This document shows positions 14,560 to 23,129 of a DNA stretch of 38,362 bases, piece by piece. This stretch comes from Microcaldota archaeon. Lineage in GTDB: Archaea > Micrarchaeota > Micrarchaeia > Micrarchaeales > Micrarchaeaceae. The stretch lies in NCBI GenBank assembly GCA_021785805.1, contig JAJYEJ010000002.1, positions 3,073 to 41,434 of the forward strand, in the 5' to 3' direction. Each line of letters starts with the position of its first letter. The first letter of the stretch is position 1. The translations under genes and the position numbers were made by a program. The notes beneath the pieces were generated by a model. It saw only the letters and a list, made by a program, of their open reading frames with translations, did not search any database and was not told the DNA's origin.

Positions 14560-17331
14560 CTATCTTATCGCCCAGTACTTCTTGTTCTTTATGAACTGCT
14601 TCTGCGCCTCTATCAGGTCCGTGTAGAAAAGCCTATCCTCCTTCCTGAACATCATCAGTATCCTGGCCGCGCTTGTCGGACCCACCCCGTAAGTGGATAA
14701 CGCTATTGCTGCCCTTCCCCCGTAGGAGTCAATCAGGCTGGCCTGTCTCATTATCTCTGCAAGCAGGTCCCTCTCCGAGCCCGAGAGCCTTTTTCCATTC
14801 TTCCTCTTCTCCAGCACCTCCACATAACTGTCATCATGCGGGGCTATCAGCGGACTGCTGCAGTTTGGGCATCTTATCTTGTCATCGGACTTGATTTCAT
14901 CAAGTTTCCTGCTGAAGAACATCCCGCAGTACGTGCATATTAGCTTTATGCTCTTCGCAAGCATGAACTTCGAGAACGATTCAACCAGTTCCCGGTTCGG
15001 CAATATCGGCATTATGAGCTCCTTCGTGTAATAAGCGGATGCGAGTATCTCCTTTGACAGGGGCGACAGGCTGACTACCTCAACGGTCCTGATCCTCCTC
15101 TTTCCTGTAGAAAGCTCATGGAAAAGGGCCCTCAATGCCTCTATATCGAAATAGTTGTGCATCAGCTCCCTTACGGTCTCCGAATAGACCGGCGTGCCGC
15201 TAAGCACTTTCATTATCCTTTTTGCCACCGATCTTGTCACGGTTGCGTCCTTTTCCACTATCCCGAACAGCTTCGCCACAGTAATGAACCTGTAGCGGAA
15301 AAGCTCCGTATCCTGGACGGTCTCTTCAAGTGTTCTTGCAGGGTCTTCCCTTGACATCCTGTCGATTATGCCATCAAGGTCGGTCTCGCGTGGCATCTCC
15401 AGGAATATCAGGTACGGCGAACTTTTCGTGTTTATGCTCCTGCCCGTGAACTTTACCACCGCATGCGCTATCAGCCTCGACAGGGCCTCATTCGCAAGGG
15501 TACCCAATCCGGTATATAGTATCTTGTAGCCCTCCGCCTGCTCAATGAATAGTTCAGACCTGTTCGGTATGCCAACTGCGCCTTGACGCTCTATGAAATC
15601 CTTTATCTCACCCTTTAGCGCGATTGACGCGGAGCCTGAGGAATCGACAAGGGATCTGTCGTTAAGGAGTTCAAAGACGCCCTCGGTCACCCCTCTGCTT
15701 ACCGGGATGTCCTCCCCGCTCCAATCCGGAATAGCCGCATCAAGGTCGCTGCTCGGCTCTACGGTTATGGTATTCTCATCGATGCTTATCACCTTCCATG
15801 GGAGGCCTTTGGTTATGAAGATGGAGTTCTCATCCACGGAGCTTGCGACGAACTTCTCGTCGAGCGAGGAGATTATCCTGTTCGTCGACATATCCCTGAC
15901 CATGAAGCGCTGCGTATCGGGTATCACGCTCAGGTGGGAGTAATAGTACATCCTCGTCCGCGGACCCGATGAGACGACATTTCCGTCAAACCCTATCATG
16001 CGCTGCCGTTCCATGAAGTAGAGCAGCTCCTTCAGCGCCTTCCCGTCGAGCTTCGAATAAGCGAACGCCCTCGTTATGATTCCATATACCTCCGACATGG
16101 TGGAGGTCCCTTTGTCGAGCGCTATTCCGCATATCTGGTTCGCGAGCACATCGAGCGCGTTCTCGTGGATGCTGAACCTCTCAAGCGCGCCTTCATCTAC
16201 GTTCCTTGAGATTGCGATCGATTCTATCGCGTCTATCATGCTGGCTGAGACTATCGCCCCTCTCGATGTACCCTTTTCCGTATGCCCACTCCTTCCTATC
16301 CTTTGGATCGCCCTCAGCGCCTGCCTAGGCGATCCGTAATGCACGACCAGATCGACATGTCCTATGTCTATGCCGAGCTCTAGCGAGCTCGTTGCTATTA
16401 TGCTCTTTATCCTATGGGCTTTGAACGAATCCTCCATATCCACCCTTTCCTTCCTGTCCAACGAGCTGTGGTGTACGCCTATCCCGCCGAAAGGCTCCAC
16501 CTTGTTCAGGTTGATGAGCCTGTTCCCCAGGGATTCGACGATCTGCCTGGTATTGGCGAATATCAATGTCGAATTGGAAGCCATTACATGCCCCGCTATC
16601 GTCTCAAGCCTCGCAGCCGCATTCCCGTCAAGTCCGAATTTTTCCATGAAATCGTTGAGCTTCTTGCTATGTCTGTGTGGCAGTTCAACCTGTATCGACA
16701 TGCGCTTCTTGTAGTCGATAGATGCGACTTCGCAGTTCCTGTTGCCGCATAAGAACTTCGATATCATCTCCGGGTCGCCGACCGTCGCGCTTATGCCTAT
16801 CCTCTGGAATCCGGGCGAGAGTTCCTCGAGCCTCTCGAGCGCTAGAGACAGCTGCGCACCTCTCTTGTTATGGTAAAGTTCATGGATCTCATCAATAACG
16901 ACCACCTTTACCTTTCTCAGCGCTGCGCCTATCGTCTTTGTCGGCAGTATGCTCTGCAAGGTTTCAGGCGTTGTGATGAGCAGCATAGGGGCGCTCCTCG
17001 CCTGCCTCGCCCTCTCGCTCTGTGTGGTATCGCCGTGCCTTACTGATACAGTGACTCCAAGTTCACTGCACATCTTCTCCACCCTCCCTATCATGTCCCT
17101 GTTGAGCGCCCTGAGCGGGGTAATGTAAAGCGCCTTCACCCCCAGCCTGTCCTCTTCCTTCAGTATCCTATCCAGCAATGGCAGGAGAGCCGCCTCCGTT
17201 TTCCCCGCTCCCGTCGGGGCTATCACTATGCAGTTGTCTCCTCCCGCTATCAGTGGTATTGCCTTCTTCTGTATGTCGGTATAACCGCCGTGCTTTTCCA
17301 AGAAGCGTTGGTACACGATAGACATGATCAT
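14560..17331 (-). CDS. lhr: Lhr-family superfamily 2 helicase with C-terminal zinc-binding segment
   Basis: The protein has 923 residues. It is an ATP-dependent nucleic acid helicase of the archaeal Lhr group, implicated in DNA repair or RNA handling. Visible motifs: Walker A APTGAGKT (38-45), TPLRALNRD, TTPETL, DEIHELY, SATVGDP, LIFANTR, ATSSLELGIDIG and QRIGRSGH. These are followed by the winged-helix and Lhr core region. Near the C-terminus lies CTYC...CPNC, a four-Cys zinc site, and then a GVGPTSAARIL helix-hairpin-like segment. The zinc site is absent from the second Lhr protein in this window, so the two are separate subfamilies. The ATG overlaps the stop of the upstream surface-protein gene (ATGA), which suggests coupling. 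The starts at 17331 and 17325 differ by only two residues. Confidence 0.93.
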   Translation of the reverse strand: MIMSIVYQRFLEKHGGYTDIQKKAIPLIAGGDNCIVIAPTGAGKTEAALLPLLDRILKEEDRLGVKALYITPLRALNRDMIGRVEKMCSELGVTVSVRHGDTTQSERARQARSAPMLLITTPETLQSILPTKTIGAALRKVKVVVIDEIHELYHNKRGAQLSLALERLEELSPGFQRIGISATVGDPEMISKFLCGNRNCEVASIDYKKRMSIQVELPHRHSKKLNDFMEKFGLDGNAAARLETIAGHVMASNSTLIFANTRQIVESLGNRLINLNKVEPFGGIGVHHSSLDRKERVDMEDSFKAHRIKSIIATSSLELGIDIGHVDLVVHYGSPRQALRAIQRIGRSGHTEKGTSRGAIVSASMIDAIESIAISRNVDEGALERFSIHENALDVLANQICGIALDKGTSTMSEVYGIITRAFAYSKLDGKALKELLYFMERQRMIGFDGNVVSSGPRTRMYYYSHLSVIPDTQRFMVRDMSTNRIISSLDEKFVASSVDENSIFITKGLPWKVISIDENTITVEPSSDLDAAIPDWSGEDIPVSRGVTEGVFELLNDRSLVDSSGSASIALKGEIKDFIERQGAVGIPNRSELFIEQAEGYKILYTGLGTLANEALSRLIAHAVVKFTGRSINTKSSPYLIFLEMPRETDLDGIIDRMSREDPARTLEETVQDTELFRYRFITVAKLFGIVEKDATVTRSVAKRIMKVLSGTPVYSETVRELMHNYFDIEALRALFHELSTGKRRIRTVEVVSLSPLSKEILASAYYTKELIMPILPNRELVESFSKFMLAKSIKLICTYCGMFFSRKLDEIKSDDKIRCPNCSSPLIAPHDDSYVEVLEKRKNGKRLSGSERDLLAEIMRQASLIDSYGGRAAIALSTYGVGPTSAARILMMFRKEDRLFYTDLIEAQKQFIKNKKYWAIR

Positions 17332-19349
17332 CTGCCCGTCCTGCGTCTTGCTGCCTTTCTCATCTGCGCCCTCTTCCTCGAGAAATAATACCTTTCAAGG
17401 ACCACTATGGTCAATATGACTGCCGGTATCACCGCCACCGCTCCAGGCGTCAGGAAGGTCACTATGGAGTTCCCGCCTTCGCTCGTGTCTATGCTCTGCC
17501 TCTGCCCGAAGTAATCCTCATAGCCCTCTACGTACCCGTATGGGACGTCGACGAACTTGATCGCGCCGCTCGGGCCCAAAGTGGTATTGACCATCGTCCC
17601 GTTGGCGAATGTCGCGTTCACGCTTGCGACGACCGGGAAGCCAAAGTAACTCCTTGCGCCTATCGTGACATTGTAGACCGGTACGGCGAAGGATACCGTC
17701 TTCGGGTAGCTCACGTTCCGTATCACGTAGCCTACTGAGATATTGACGCCTTTGTAATCCACGCCGTCTACGGTGTATGTCCTGTTTGCGAACATATACG
17801 TGCTTCCGTAGCTCGTAGTCCCGCTCACATTGATCGCGGAGACGGATATCGGGTTGCCGTAAGCGTCTTCCGCATTCAGCGTGACTAGGTACTGTTGCAG
17901 GTACTCCGCGGTGAGGAATACCGGCGCATCGACCTTTACGCTAAACGTGCTTTCGTTAGAACCGTTGTTCCAGTCGTAGAACGCCATCCTGCTTCCTCTT
18001 CCAGCAGACACATACGGGTCCATCAGCGATACCTTTGCTACGGAGCCATTATCATACCAACCGCTCCCGGTCGCATTGCCATATGGGGTTTCCGCGTTGA
18101 CCAGATATTGTATGACCCATTCCGTCGAGATGTTAATCGGAGAATCCACCGCTACGGAAGTGTTCATTCCGGTCTCGCCGTTGCTCCACCTCACAAAGCT
18201 CGCGCGTTTGCCCATGCCTACGGTTATCCTGTTCGCGTCAAGCGTTACTCTGGCGGTGGAGCTGGCGTTGTACCAACCGCTCCCGGAGATGAGACCGTAC
18301 GATGTGCTCGCATTCACGTAATACTGCAAGCCCCACATGGCCGTCTCAGTTATGTTTCCATCCATATTCACTGTCGCATCGGGATTGGGTCCGGTGTACG
18401 CCCCAGTCCCTGCCCCGGCCCATCCCAGGAATACCTCGCGTTCCCCGGAAGAGACGTTAACCGCAGCAGGTTCGTAAAGCTGGAGCGTGGAGTAAGCGGA
18501 ATAGTTTCCGGATTGCCCCGCAGTGCCGTACGCCGTCACCACATTGAGCTTGTATCCGAGGCTCCATAGGAGCGCATAGTTGCTAGGCACGGGTATCCCG
18601 GATCCGACCATGAAATTATTCTGTTTGTTGTTTATCTCTTCGACGCCATAGGGGTTGCCCAGGAATCTGCTGCTGCCCTTTCCGTATCCTATGTAAGTGT
18701 ATCCCCTTACGACCTGGAGGAACTTGCCGTTCTGCTGGAACATCAGGTCCTTGAATGGCACATCGGGCATAGACTGCGAGGCGTCAGGAGCATCTGCATA
18801 TTCCGCTATCGCCGCTGGCGGGTTAGGCCCAGAATTATCCGTGCCGAGATCCACGCTGCCTATCTGCTGCCCGTTCATATATATGTACCAGACGTTCCCA
18901 GATGAGTCGAACGAGTACGTGTTGTAAGTGCCGTTCTGCCCTGCTGAACCATCAGGCCCAAGCTCTCCGAGAAAGCTCTCGCCGTAATAGTTTGCAGGAA
19001 AATACTCCCAGAACCATGACGCATGCCCTGCTGTCAGGTACGTCTGGCCGGTGCAGCCCGATAGGGTGCAGTTCGAGGCGAAGTCTCCCGTGGCGTTAGG
19101 CACCTCGTACCCTACCTGTATGAAAGCCCCATTGGACAGGGTCTCTCCGACCCAGTAGCCGAAAGAGCCCGTGCCTATCTGCTGCGGGGCGATGGTCTGT
19201 ATCTGTATGGAAGCTCCGGTGTTGAATTCGGTCGATGAATCCCCCTGTGCGCCTGTTTGGAACCAGTACTGGGCGGAACTTACTGCAGGCGCCACAGCCA
19301 CCGCTATCAGGAAAAGCATCAATAGCCGTTGCACGCTATACCCTGACAT
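17328..19349 (-). CDS. Secreted, membrane-anchored surface protein with tandem GSGWY repeats
   Basis: The protein has 673 residues from the ATG at 19349, which starts 14 bases before the end of dtdA and gives a clean signal peptide (about 1-25, ending SSA). A longer frame back to 19457 is read-through of dtdA. An N-terminal domain (about 26-250), Gly/Tyr/Trp-rich with WYIYMNGQQIGSV, looks like a jelly-roll lectin-like fold. Then come tandem modules (about 268, 341, 414 and 487) with the pattern Q-Y-(Y/L)-V-N-A-x(3)-YG-x(3)-GSGWY, as in many archaeal surface proteins and thermopsin-type proteases. A membrane helix (about 633-655) is followed by a very basic cytoplasmic tail. No protease motif is evident. 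It is embedded between dtdA and lhr with overlaps on both sides, an odd place for an exported protein. Confidence 0.85.
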   Translation of the reverse strand: MSGYSVQRLLMLFLIAVAVAPAVSSAQYWFQTGAQGDSSTEFNTGASIQIQTIAPQQIGTGSFGYWVGETLSNGAFIQVGYEVPNATGDFASNCTLSGCTGQTYLTAGHASWFWEYFPANYYGESFLGELGPDGSAGQNGTYNTYSFDSSGNVWYIYMNGQQIGSVDLGTDNSGPNPPAAIAEYADAPDASQSMPDVPFKDLMFQQNGKFLQVVRGYTYIGYGKGSSRFLGNPYGVEEINNKQNNFMVGSGIPVPSNYALLWSLGYKLNVVTAYGTAGQSGNYSAYSTLQLYEPAAVNVSSGEREVFLGWAGAGTGAYTGPNPDATVNMDGNITETAMWGLQYYVNASTSYGLISGSGWYNASSTARVTLDANRITVGMGKRASFVRWSNGETGMNTSVAVDSPINISTEWVIQYLVNAETPYGNATGSGWYDNGSVAKVSLMDPYVSAGRGSRMAFYDWNNGSNESTFSVKVDAPVFLTAEYLQQYLVTLNAEDAYGNPISVSAINVSGTTSYGSTYMFANRTYTVDGVDYKGVNISVGYVIRNVSYPKTVSFAVPVYNVTIGARSYFGFPVVASVNATFANGTMVNTTLGPSGAIKFVDVPYGYVEGYEDYFGQRQSIDTSEGGNSIVTFLTPGAVAVIPAVILTIVVLERYYFSRKRAQMRKAARRRTGR

Positions 19350-20139
19350 ACTCAATACCGAGTTCATTAAGTTTATCCAATATGCCTTTGCGCTGCGTGG
19401 CATTGACGCTGGCCCACTCGATGACGCATACCTCTGGCTTCGGCCTTGACCTGTCAAACGCCTGCTGCAGCATATCCACTTCCGTGATGAAATGCTTCGG
19501 CATCATGTGGGCGAATGCATATTTCCCTTCCAGCGCGAGTTTGGTGAATTTCGAAGGGTAGTGCGTTGACCCCACCCCCACGGCTACCTTATCAAAGCTC
19601 TCATCAGCCTCGGTCAACGCCCTAACCAGGCAACCTGCGAGTCCAGCCGCAAGCGGTTTGCTGTTTACGATGTCGTCATTGCCTCCGACCTCAAGATAGA
19701 GTGAAGGGGTCGTAAGCAAAGGGCCATGATGCGTTGCCTCGTATGTGACATCGATGTCCTTGGTAGGTAATGTACTCATCTTCTTCAACACGTTGAGCAT
19801 GGCTGCGGGTGCAGCTACGCCGAGCTCCCTGGGTTTGCCTCCCAGCTTCGCCTCCTCGGACCAGTTGCCCTCAGGGTGCACGGTGAAGGAGGGCACTCCA
19901 GCTGCGCTGCGATGCCGGCTAAGGAAGAACACCAGGTCAGTCCTGACCAGGCTGTCGAGGAAATCGGCGTTTATGTGGGGTTCGCTTATCTCCAACATCT
20001 CCACTCCGGGAAGGTCATGCGATATGAAGTGCCTGCGCCCCTGCAAAGGGTCCGCTTCCTCAAAGCGGGTGCTGGACTTGAGCGCTTCAGCGGCGTTAAT
20101 GGATGTCGGATCCATCAATGAGTATACCACGAACGGCAT
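19336..20139 (-). CDS. dtdA: D-aminoacyl-tRNA deacylase (DTD2/GEK1 type)
   Basis: The protein has 267 residues, a normal length for archaeal DtdA. The enzyme hydrolyses D-amino acids mischarged on tRNA, keeping protein synthesis stereospecific. Family landmarks in order: SRHRS (74-78), FTVHPEGNW (85-93), ATHHGP (135-140), LEVGG (149-153), GVGSTHYPSKFT (188-199) and AHMMPKH (210-216). The ATG at 20139 lies downstream of a TATA box shared with the divergent RNHCP gene. It is the first gene of an overlapping run with a surface protein and an Lhr helicase. Nothing essential appears to be missing. Confidence 0.95.
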   Translation of the reverse strand: MPFVVYSLMDPTSINAAEALKSSTRFEEADPLQGRRHFISHDLPGVEMLEISEPHINADFLDSLVRTDLVFFLSRHRSAAGVPSFTVHPEGNWSEEAKLGGKPRELGVAAPAAMLNVLKKMSTLPTKDIDVTYEATHHGPLLTTPSLYLEVGGNDDIVNSKPLAAGLAGCLVRALTEADESFDKVAVGVGSTHYPSKFTKLALEGKYAFAHMMPKHFITEVDMLQQAFDRSRPKPEVCVIEWASVNATQRKGILDKLNELGIEYVRV

Positions 20140-20175
20140 TCTATGACCTACGACGCGTATCTAAGCGCAGGGTAG

Positions 20176-20186
20176 GCTTTTATTTG
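20176..20186. promoter_or_regulatory. Shared TATA box between dtdA and the RNHCP gene
   Basis: GCTTTTATTTG lies between the divergent starts. Its centre is about 25 bases before the plus-strand ATG at 20206, making that gene leaderless, and about 42 bases before the minus-strand ATG at 20139. No other good TATA candidate is present in this 66-base gap. Confidence 0.5.
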
Positions 20187-20205
20187 TTGCCCAGAGAATA
20201 AAACC

Positions 20206-20532
20206 ATGGAAATAAGGAGCACGCAGTGGTTCGCGAGACACCGCGAGGACTTTGTATGCGAGAACTGCAGCATGGTGATCAAGGGCAACGGATTCACCGA
20301 CCATTGCCCAGATTGCCTGTTCAGCAAGCATGTCGATATCAATCCCGGAGACAGGGCGGAGAACTGCCGCGGTATGATGGCGCCTATCCGCGCACTGCAC
20401 AACAGGAAGAATTTCGTCCTATACTATAAATGCCTAAAATGCGGGGTAAACAAGAGGGTCAACGCATCCGCAGAGGATAACAACAAACTGCTTCTGTCCC
20501 TTACTGCTTCTGTATCAAAACGCAGTAGATAA
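20206..20532 (+). CDS. RNHCP domain zinc-binding protein
   Basis: The protein has 108 residues. The pattern F-x-C18-x2-C21, then DHCPDC (Cys34, Cys37), SKHVDINPGDRAENC (Cys54) and C76-x2-C79-G is the RNHCP family, named for a conserved R-N-H-C-P run, read here as TDHCP. The Cys residues should form a zinc ribbon-like fold. The molecular function of the family is not established, as far as I know; a nucleic-acid role is often presumed. The gene appears leaderless, with the ATG about 25 bases after the TATA box. It precedes the nuo block by 139 bases, but that block has its own TATA candidate. Confidence 0.85.
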   Translation: MEIRSTQWFARHREDFVCENCSMVIKGNGFTDHCPDCLFSKHVDINPGDRAENCRGMMAPIRALHNRKNFVLYYKCLKCGVNKRVNASAEDNNKLLLSLTASVSKRSR

Positions 20533-20537
20533 ATCCA

Positions 20538-20584
20538 CCGGCATGGCGCCGGGTCGGGAAGCATGCAATCCTGTCCACGGACAG
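20538..20584 (+). other. Two short hairpins between the RNHCP gene and nuoA
   Basis: CCGGC-ATGGC-GCCGG (20538-20552) and CTGTC-CACG-GACAG (20571-20584) are perfect five-base-pair stems. They begin five bases after the RNHCP stop and lie upstream of the nuo promoter candidate. They could be a 3' end structure of the RNHCP transcript; no T-run follows. Confidence 0.35.
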
Positions 20585-20626
20585 TGTACGAATATCGACC
20601 AGGTATTCCATCTGCGGATACTAAGG

Positions 20627-20635
20627 AATAAAAAC
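20627..20635 (+). promoter_or_regulatory. TATA box for the nuoABCD operon
   Basis: AATAAAAAC is centred about 41 bases before the nuoA ATG at 20672. The ribosome binding site GGTGG (20663-20667) lies between. The predicted leader is about 15 bases. Confidence 0.45.
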
Positions 20636-20671
20636 ACTCGTAGAGAATCAGATAAACGTATCGGTGGCGTG

Positions 20672-21028
20672 ATGCTGTATAACTACCTAGCGATTGTCTT
20701 CTTCATCGCCTTCGCCATATTCATGCCAGTATCGCTTCTCATCACCTCCAGACTCATAAGGAGCAGCAAGCCCGGGAACAAAGTCAAGAATGCGCCATAC
20801 GAGAGCGCAGAGGAGCCCATAGGGGAGATCAAGGACACGGACATAGAGTACATGCCGTTCTTCGCGATATTCCTGCCGTTCGAGATTGTCGCGATGATAC
20901 TGGCGCTGTGGTCGGTATCCGTGAGGAGCCTGAGCTTCACGACAAACATGTCTGTCATAGGGCTTGCGATAGTCGCGATGATCATGTCACTGATAGGTTA
21001 TCTTTACATACGTGAGAAACATGCCTGA
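20672..21028 (+). CDS. nuoA: NADH-quinone oxidoreductase-like subunit A
   Basis: The protein has 118 residues with three membrane helices (about 5-27, 60-84 and 93-113). Between helices 1 and 2 lies APYESAEEPIGEIKD, the subunit A loop. It normally reads YECG, so the conserved Cys of this loop is Ser here (Ser45). This small membrane subunit links the quinone-site arm to the membrane arm of complex I-like enzymes. I chose the ATG at 20672 because GGTGG precedes it and the protein then matches the family length; the frame upstream (to 20543) is not conserved-looking. It is the first of four overlapping nuo genes. Confidence 0.9.
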   Translation: MLYNYLAIVFFIAFAIFMPVSLLITSRLIRSSKPGNKVKNAPYESAEEPIGEIKDTDIEYMPFFAIFLPFEIVAMILALWSVSVRSLSFTTNMSVIGLAIVAMIMSLIGYLYIREKHA

Positions 21029-21701
21029 AGCGGAAACTGTAACCGGAGTGGCGGAGGCTGAAGCCCAGCCGCAGCCGCCGGAGGGCACCCCATACACCGC
21101 AGAGCAGTTCCTGAACGCGAGGGAGCGGATGGACAAACTCTATCTAGAGACCGCATCGATAAAGGGGAAGCCAGTGAACGCCATGTTTGCGAAGCTAAGC
21201 GACCTCACCAAGATGATGTCAAAAAACGTTCTCAGCTGGGGCAAGACGAATTCCATGTGGCCGCTACAGTTCGGCCTAGCCTGCTGCGCGATAGAGCTTA
21301 TGGACTTTGGAGCTGCCAGGATAGACGCGGAGAGGAAGGGATACCTCCTATTCAGGGCAACACCAAGACAATGTGATGTCATGATCGTAGCTGGATGGGT
21401 CACCAAGTCGGTGGTCCCAAGGATAAAGAGGCTATACGAGCAGATGGCATCGCCAAAATACGTGATCGCATACGGAGAATGCGCCACATGCGGAGGGCCA
21501 TGGTGGGAAAGCTATAACATAATAAAGGGCATAGACCAGGTCCTCCCAGTCGATGTTTATGTTGCAGGTTGTCCGCCAAAACCGGAGAACCTTTTCGGAG
21601 CGCTAATGAAGCTACAGAAGAAAGTAGGTGGGAATGTTGCAGGAGATACCGAGAGAGGCGTTAGTGAAAACGCTAGAAGGAATGAAGGCGAGAGGGTTTA
21701 A
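21021..21701 (+). CDS. nuoB: NADH-quinone oxidoreductase-like subunit B
   Basis: The protein has 226 residues. It carries cluster N2, which passes electrons to quinone. The ligands are visible as Cys88-Cys89 in LACCAIELM, Cys154 in GECATCGG and Cys184 in VAGCPPKPE. The ATG at 21021 overlaps the end of nuoA by eight bases; an in-frame GTG at 21012 is less likely. The protein is longer than typical NuoB, with about 55 residues of Glu/Ala/Pro-rich sequence before the conserved core and a polar C-terminal tail that overlaps nuoC by 68 bases. The extensions may be lineage-specific contacts. Confidence 0.95.
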   Translation: MPEAETVTGVAEAEAQPQPPEGTPYTAEQFLNARERMDKLYLETASIKGKPVNAMFAKLSDLTKMMSKNVLSWGKTNSMWPLQFGLACCAIELMDFGAARIDAERKGYLLFRATPRQCDVMIVAGWVTKSVVPRIKRLYEQMASPKYVIAYGECATCGGPWWESYNIIKGIDQVLPVDVYVAGCPPKPENLFGALMKLQKKVGGNVAGDTERGVSENARRNEGERV

Positions 21702-22008
21702 CTATCTCGTCAAGATAACGGCAGTAGACTACACGAGCTACGTAGAGCTAGTGTACATACTGTATAACCTCTCTACGAAAGCCCAGGAAATAGTCAAGGT
21801 GAAGCTGCAGCCGAACGGCATGGAGGTCGAAACTGTGATGCCGATATTCTCGGCTGCGGACTGGTACGAGAGAGAATTGTCGGAGATGTTCGGGATAAGG
21901 ATAAAGGGGAGGAACGCGCGCAGGCTGCTTCTTGAGGAATGGGACGGCGTCGATGCGCCTCTCATGAAGAGCTTCGTATGGGGAACGGATTACAAGAGGC
22001 AGAGCTGA
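21634..22008 (+). CDS. nuoC: NADH-quinone oxidoreductase-like subunit C
   Basis: The protein has 124 residues, a short NuoC. The family signature DWYERELSEMFGIRIKGR (about 72-89) is present, followed by RRLLLEEWDG and PLMKSF. It forms part of the peripheral arm beside subunit D. The start at ATG 21634 has the strong site GGTGGGA immediately upstream and lies 68 bases inside the end of nuoB in another frame. A GTG at 21628 would add two residues. Its stop overlaps the nuoD start (TGATG). Confidence 0.93.
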   Translation: MLQEIPREALVKTLEGMKARGFNYLVKITAVDYTSYVELVYILYNLSTKAQEIVKVKLQPNGMEVETVMPIFSAADWYERELSEMFGIRIKGRNARRLLLEEWDGVDAPLMKSFVWGTDYKRQS

Positions 22009-23102
22009 TGGCCATGATGAGGATAAACGTAGGGCCGTTGCACCCTAGCACTCACGGAGTCCTGAGGTTAGTCGTGGATGTGGATGGCGACACCATAATG
22101 AATGTGGAGCCGCACATAGGCTTCCTGCACAGGGGCGTGGAGAAACTGTGCGAGACAAGGATGTATATGCAGAACCCCTCATACTTCGAGAAGCTCGATT
22201 ACATAGCCCCGATGAGTTGGCAGGAACTCTATGTCGCCTCTGTGGAGCAGGCGATGGGGGTCCAGGTGAAGGAGGCTGCGCAGTACGCCAGGGTCATACT
22301 TCTGGAATTCCAGAGGATAGCGAACCACCTCCTCTGGACGGGCACCATGGCCAACGACATCGGCCAGATGTTCACCATATTCATGTGGTGCTTCAGGGAA
22401 AGGGATAAGGTGCTCAAGCTCCTGGAAGACGTGACCGGAGGCAGGATGTTCTACCTGAACATGAGGCTCGGCGGGATACAGAGGCCATTGCCCCCTGATT
22501 TCAAGGACAGGGCTTATGCGCTTGCCGACTACCTGGAGAAGAAGGTAAGGGAATACCCAGATGTCCTCGATGCGAACAGCGTATTCATGGAGAGGATGCG
22601 GGGGGTCGGCGCGATAAGCAAGGAAGACGCGATAAACTACGGGGTGACCGGACCTGTCCTCAGGGCAGCCGGCGTGGAAGAGGATGTAAGGAGGTCCAGC
22701 CCGTATTACGTGTACGACAAGATGGATTTCAGGATTCCAACCGGGAGAAACGGCGACTGCTACGACAGGTATAGGGTGAGGTATGAGGAGATGCTCCAGA
22801 GCATAAGGATAATAAGGCAGGCGCTGGACACGCTGCCGGACGGTGACATGGTCGGCGCCCCAATAAAGCTCATCGGCCCTCCGGCCAAACCCGACATAGT
22901 CGTGGCAAGAAGGGAGCTTCCAAAAGGGGAGGGCCTGATATACATGGTCCCGGACAAGCAGAGGCCATACCGGATATCGCTAAGGGCTCCAGGGTTCGTC
23001 AACCTCGCAGCTCTGCCTAAGATGGCGGTTGGTGCCAAGTTCGCCGACCTCTTCGCCATATTCGGAAGCCTCGATATAATATTCGGTGAGACTGACAGGT
23101 AA
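22008..23102 (+). CDS. nuoD: NADH-quinone oxidoreductase-like subunit D
   Basis: The protein has 364 residues. It begins with MAMMRINVGPLHPSTHG, the quinone-pocket segment with the conserved His (HPSTHG), and continues with EPHIGFLHRGVEK. It ends with the standard D-I-I-F-G-E-T-D-R terminus. The protein is related to the large subunit of NiFe hydrogenases but lacks the four metal-binding Cys, as expected for NuoD. The ATG at 22008 overlaps the nuoC stop. An upstream frame from 21939 is nuoC read in another phase. No further nuo gene follows: the next gene is on the opposite strand, so the membrane pump subunits and any nuoEFG must lie elsewhere or be missing. Confidence 0.96.
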   Translation: MAMMRINVGPLHPSTHGVLRLVVDVDGDTIMNVEPHIGFLHRGVEKLCETRMYMQNPSYFEKLDYIAPMSWQELYVASVEQAMGVQVKEAAQYARVILLEFQRIANHLLWTGTMANDIGQMFTIFMWCFRERDKVLKLLEDVTGGRMFYLNMRLGGIQRPLPPDFKDRAYALADYLEKKVREYPDVLDANSVFMERMRGVGAISKEDAINYGVTGPVLRAAGVEEDVRRSSPYYVYDKMDFRIPTGRNGDCYDRYRVRYEEMLQSIRIIRQALDTLPDGDMVGAPIKLIGPPAKPDIVVARRELPKGEGLIYMVPDKQRPYRISLRAPGFVNLAALPKMAVGAKFADLFAIFGSLDIIFGETDR

Positions 23103-23129
23103 CACCTGGCGTCTAGCCCTACTGCTGCG

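Noticed and set aside
19350-19457. 36-residue N-terminal extension of the GSGWY surface protein
   Set aside because: The extension lies within the dtdA coding region in another frame and would bury the signal peptide; the ATG at 19349 is better.
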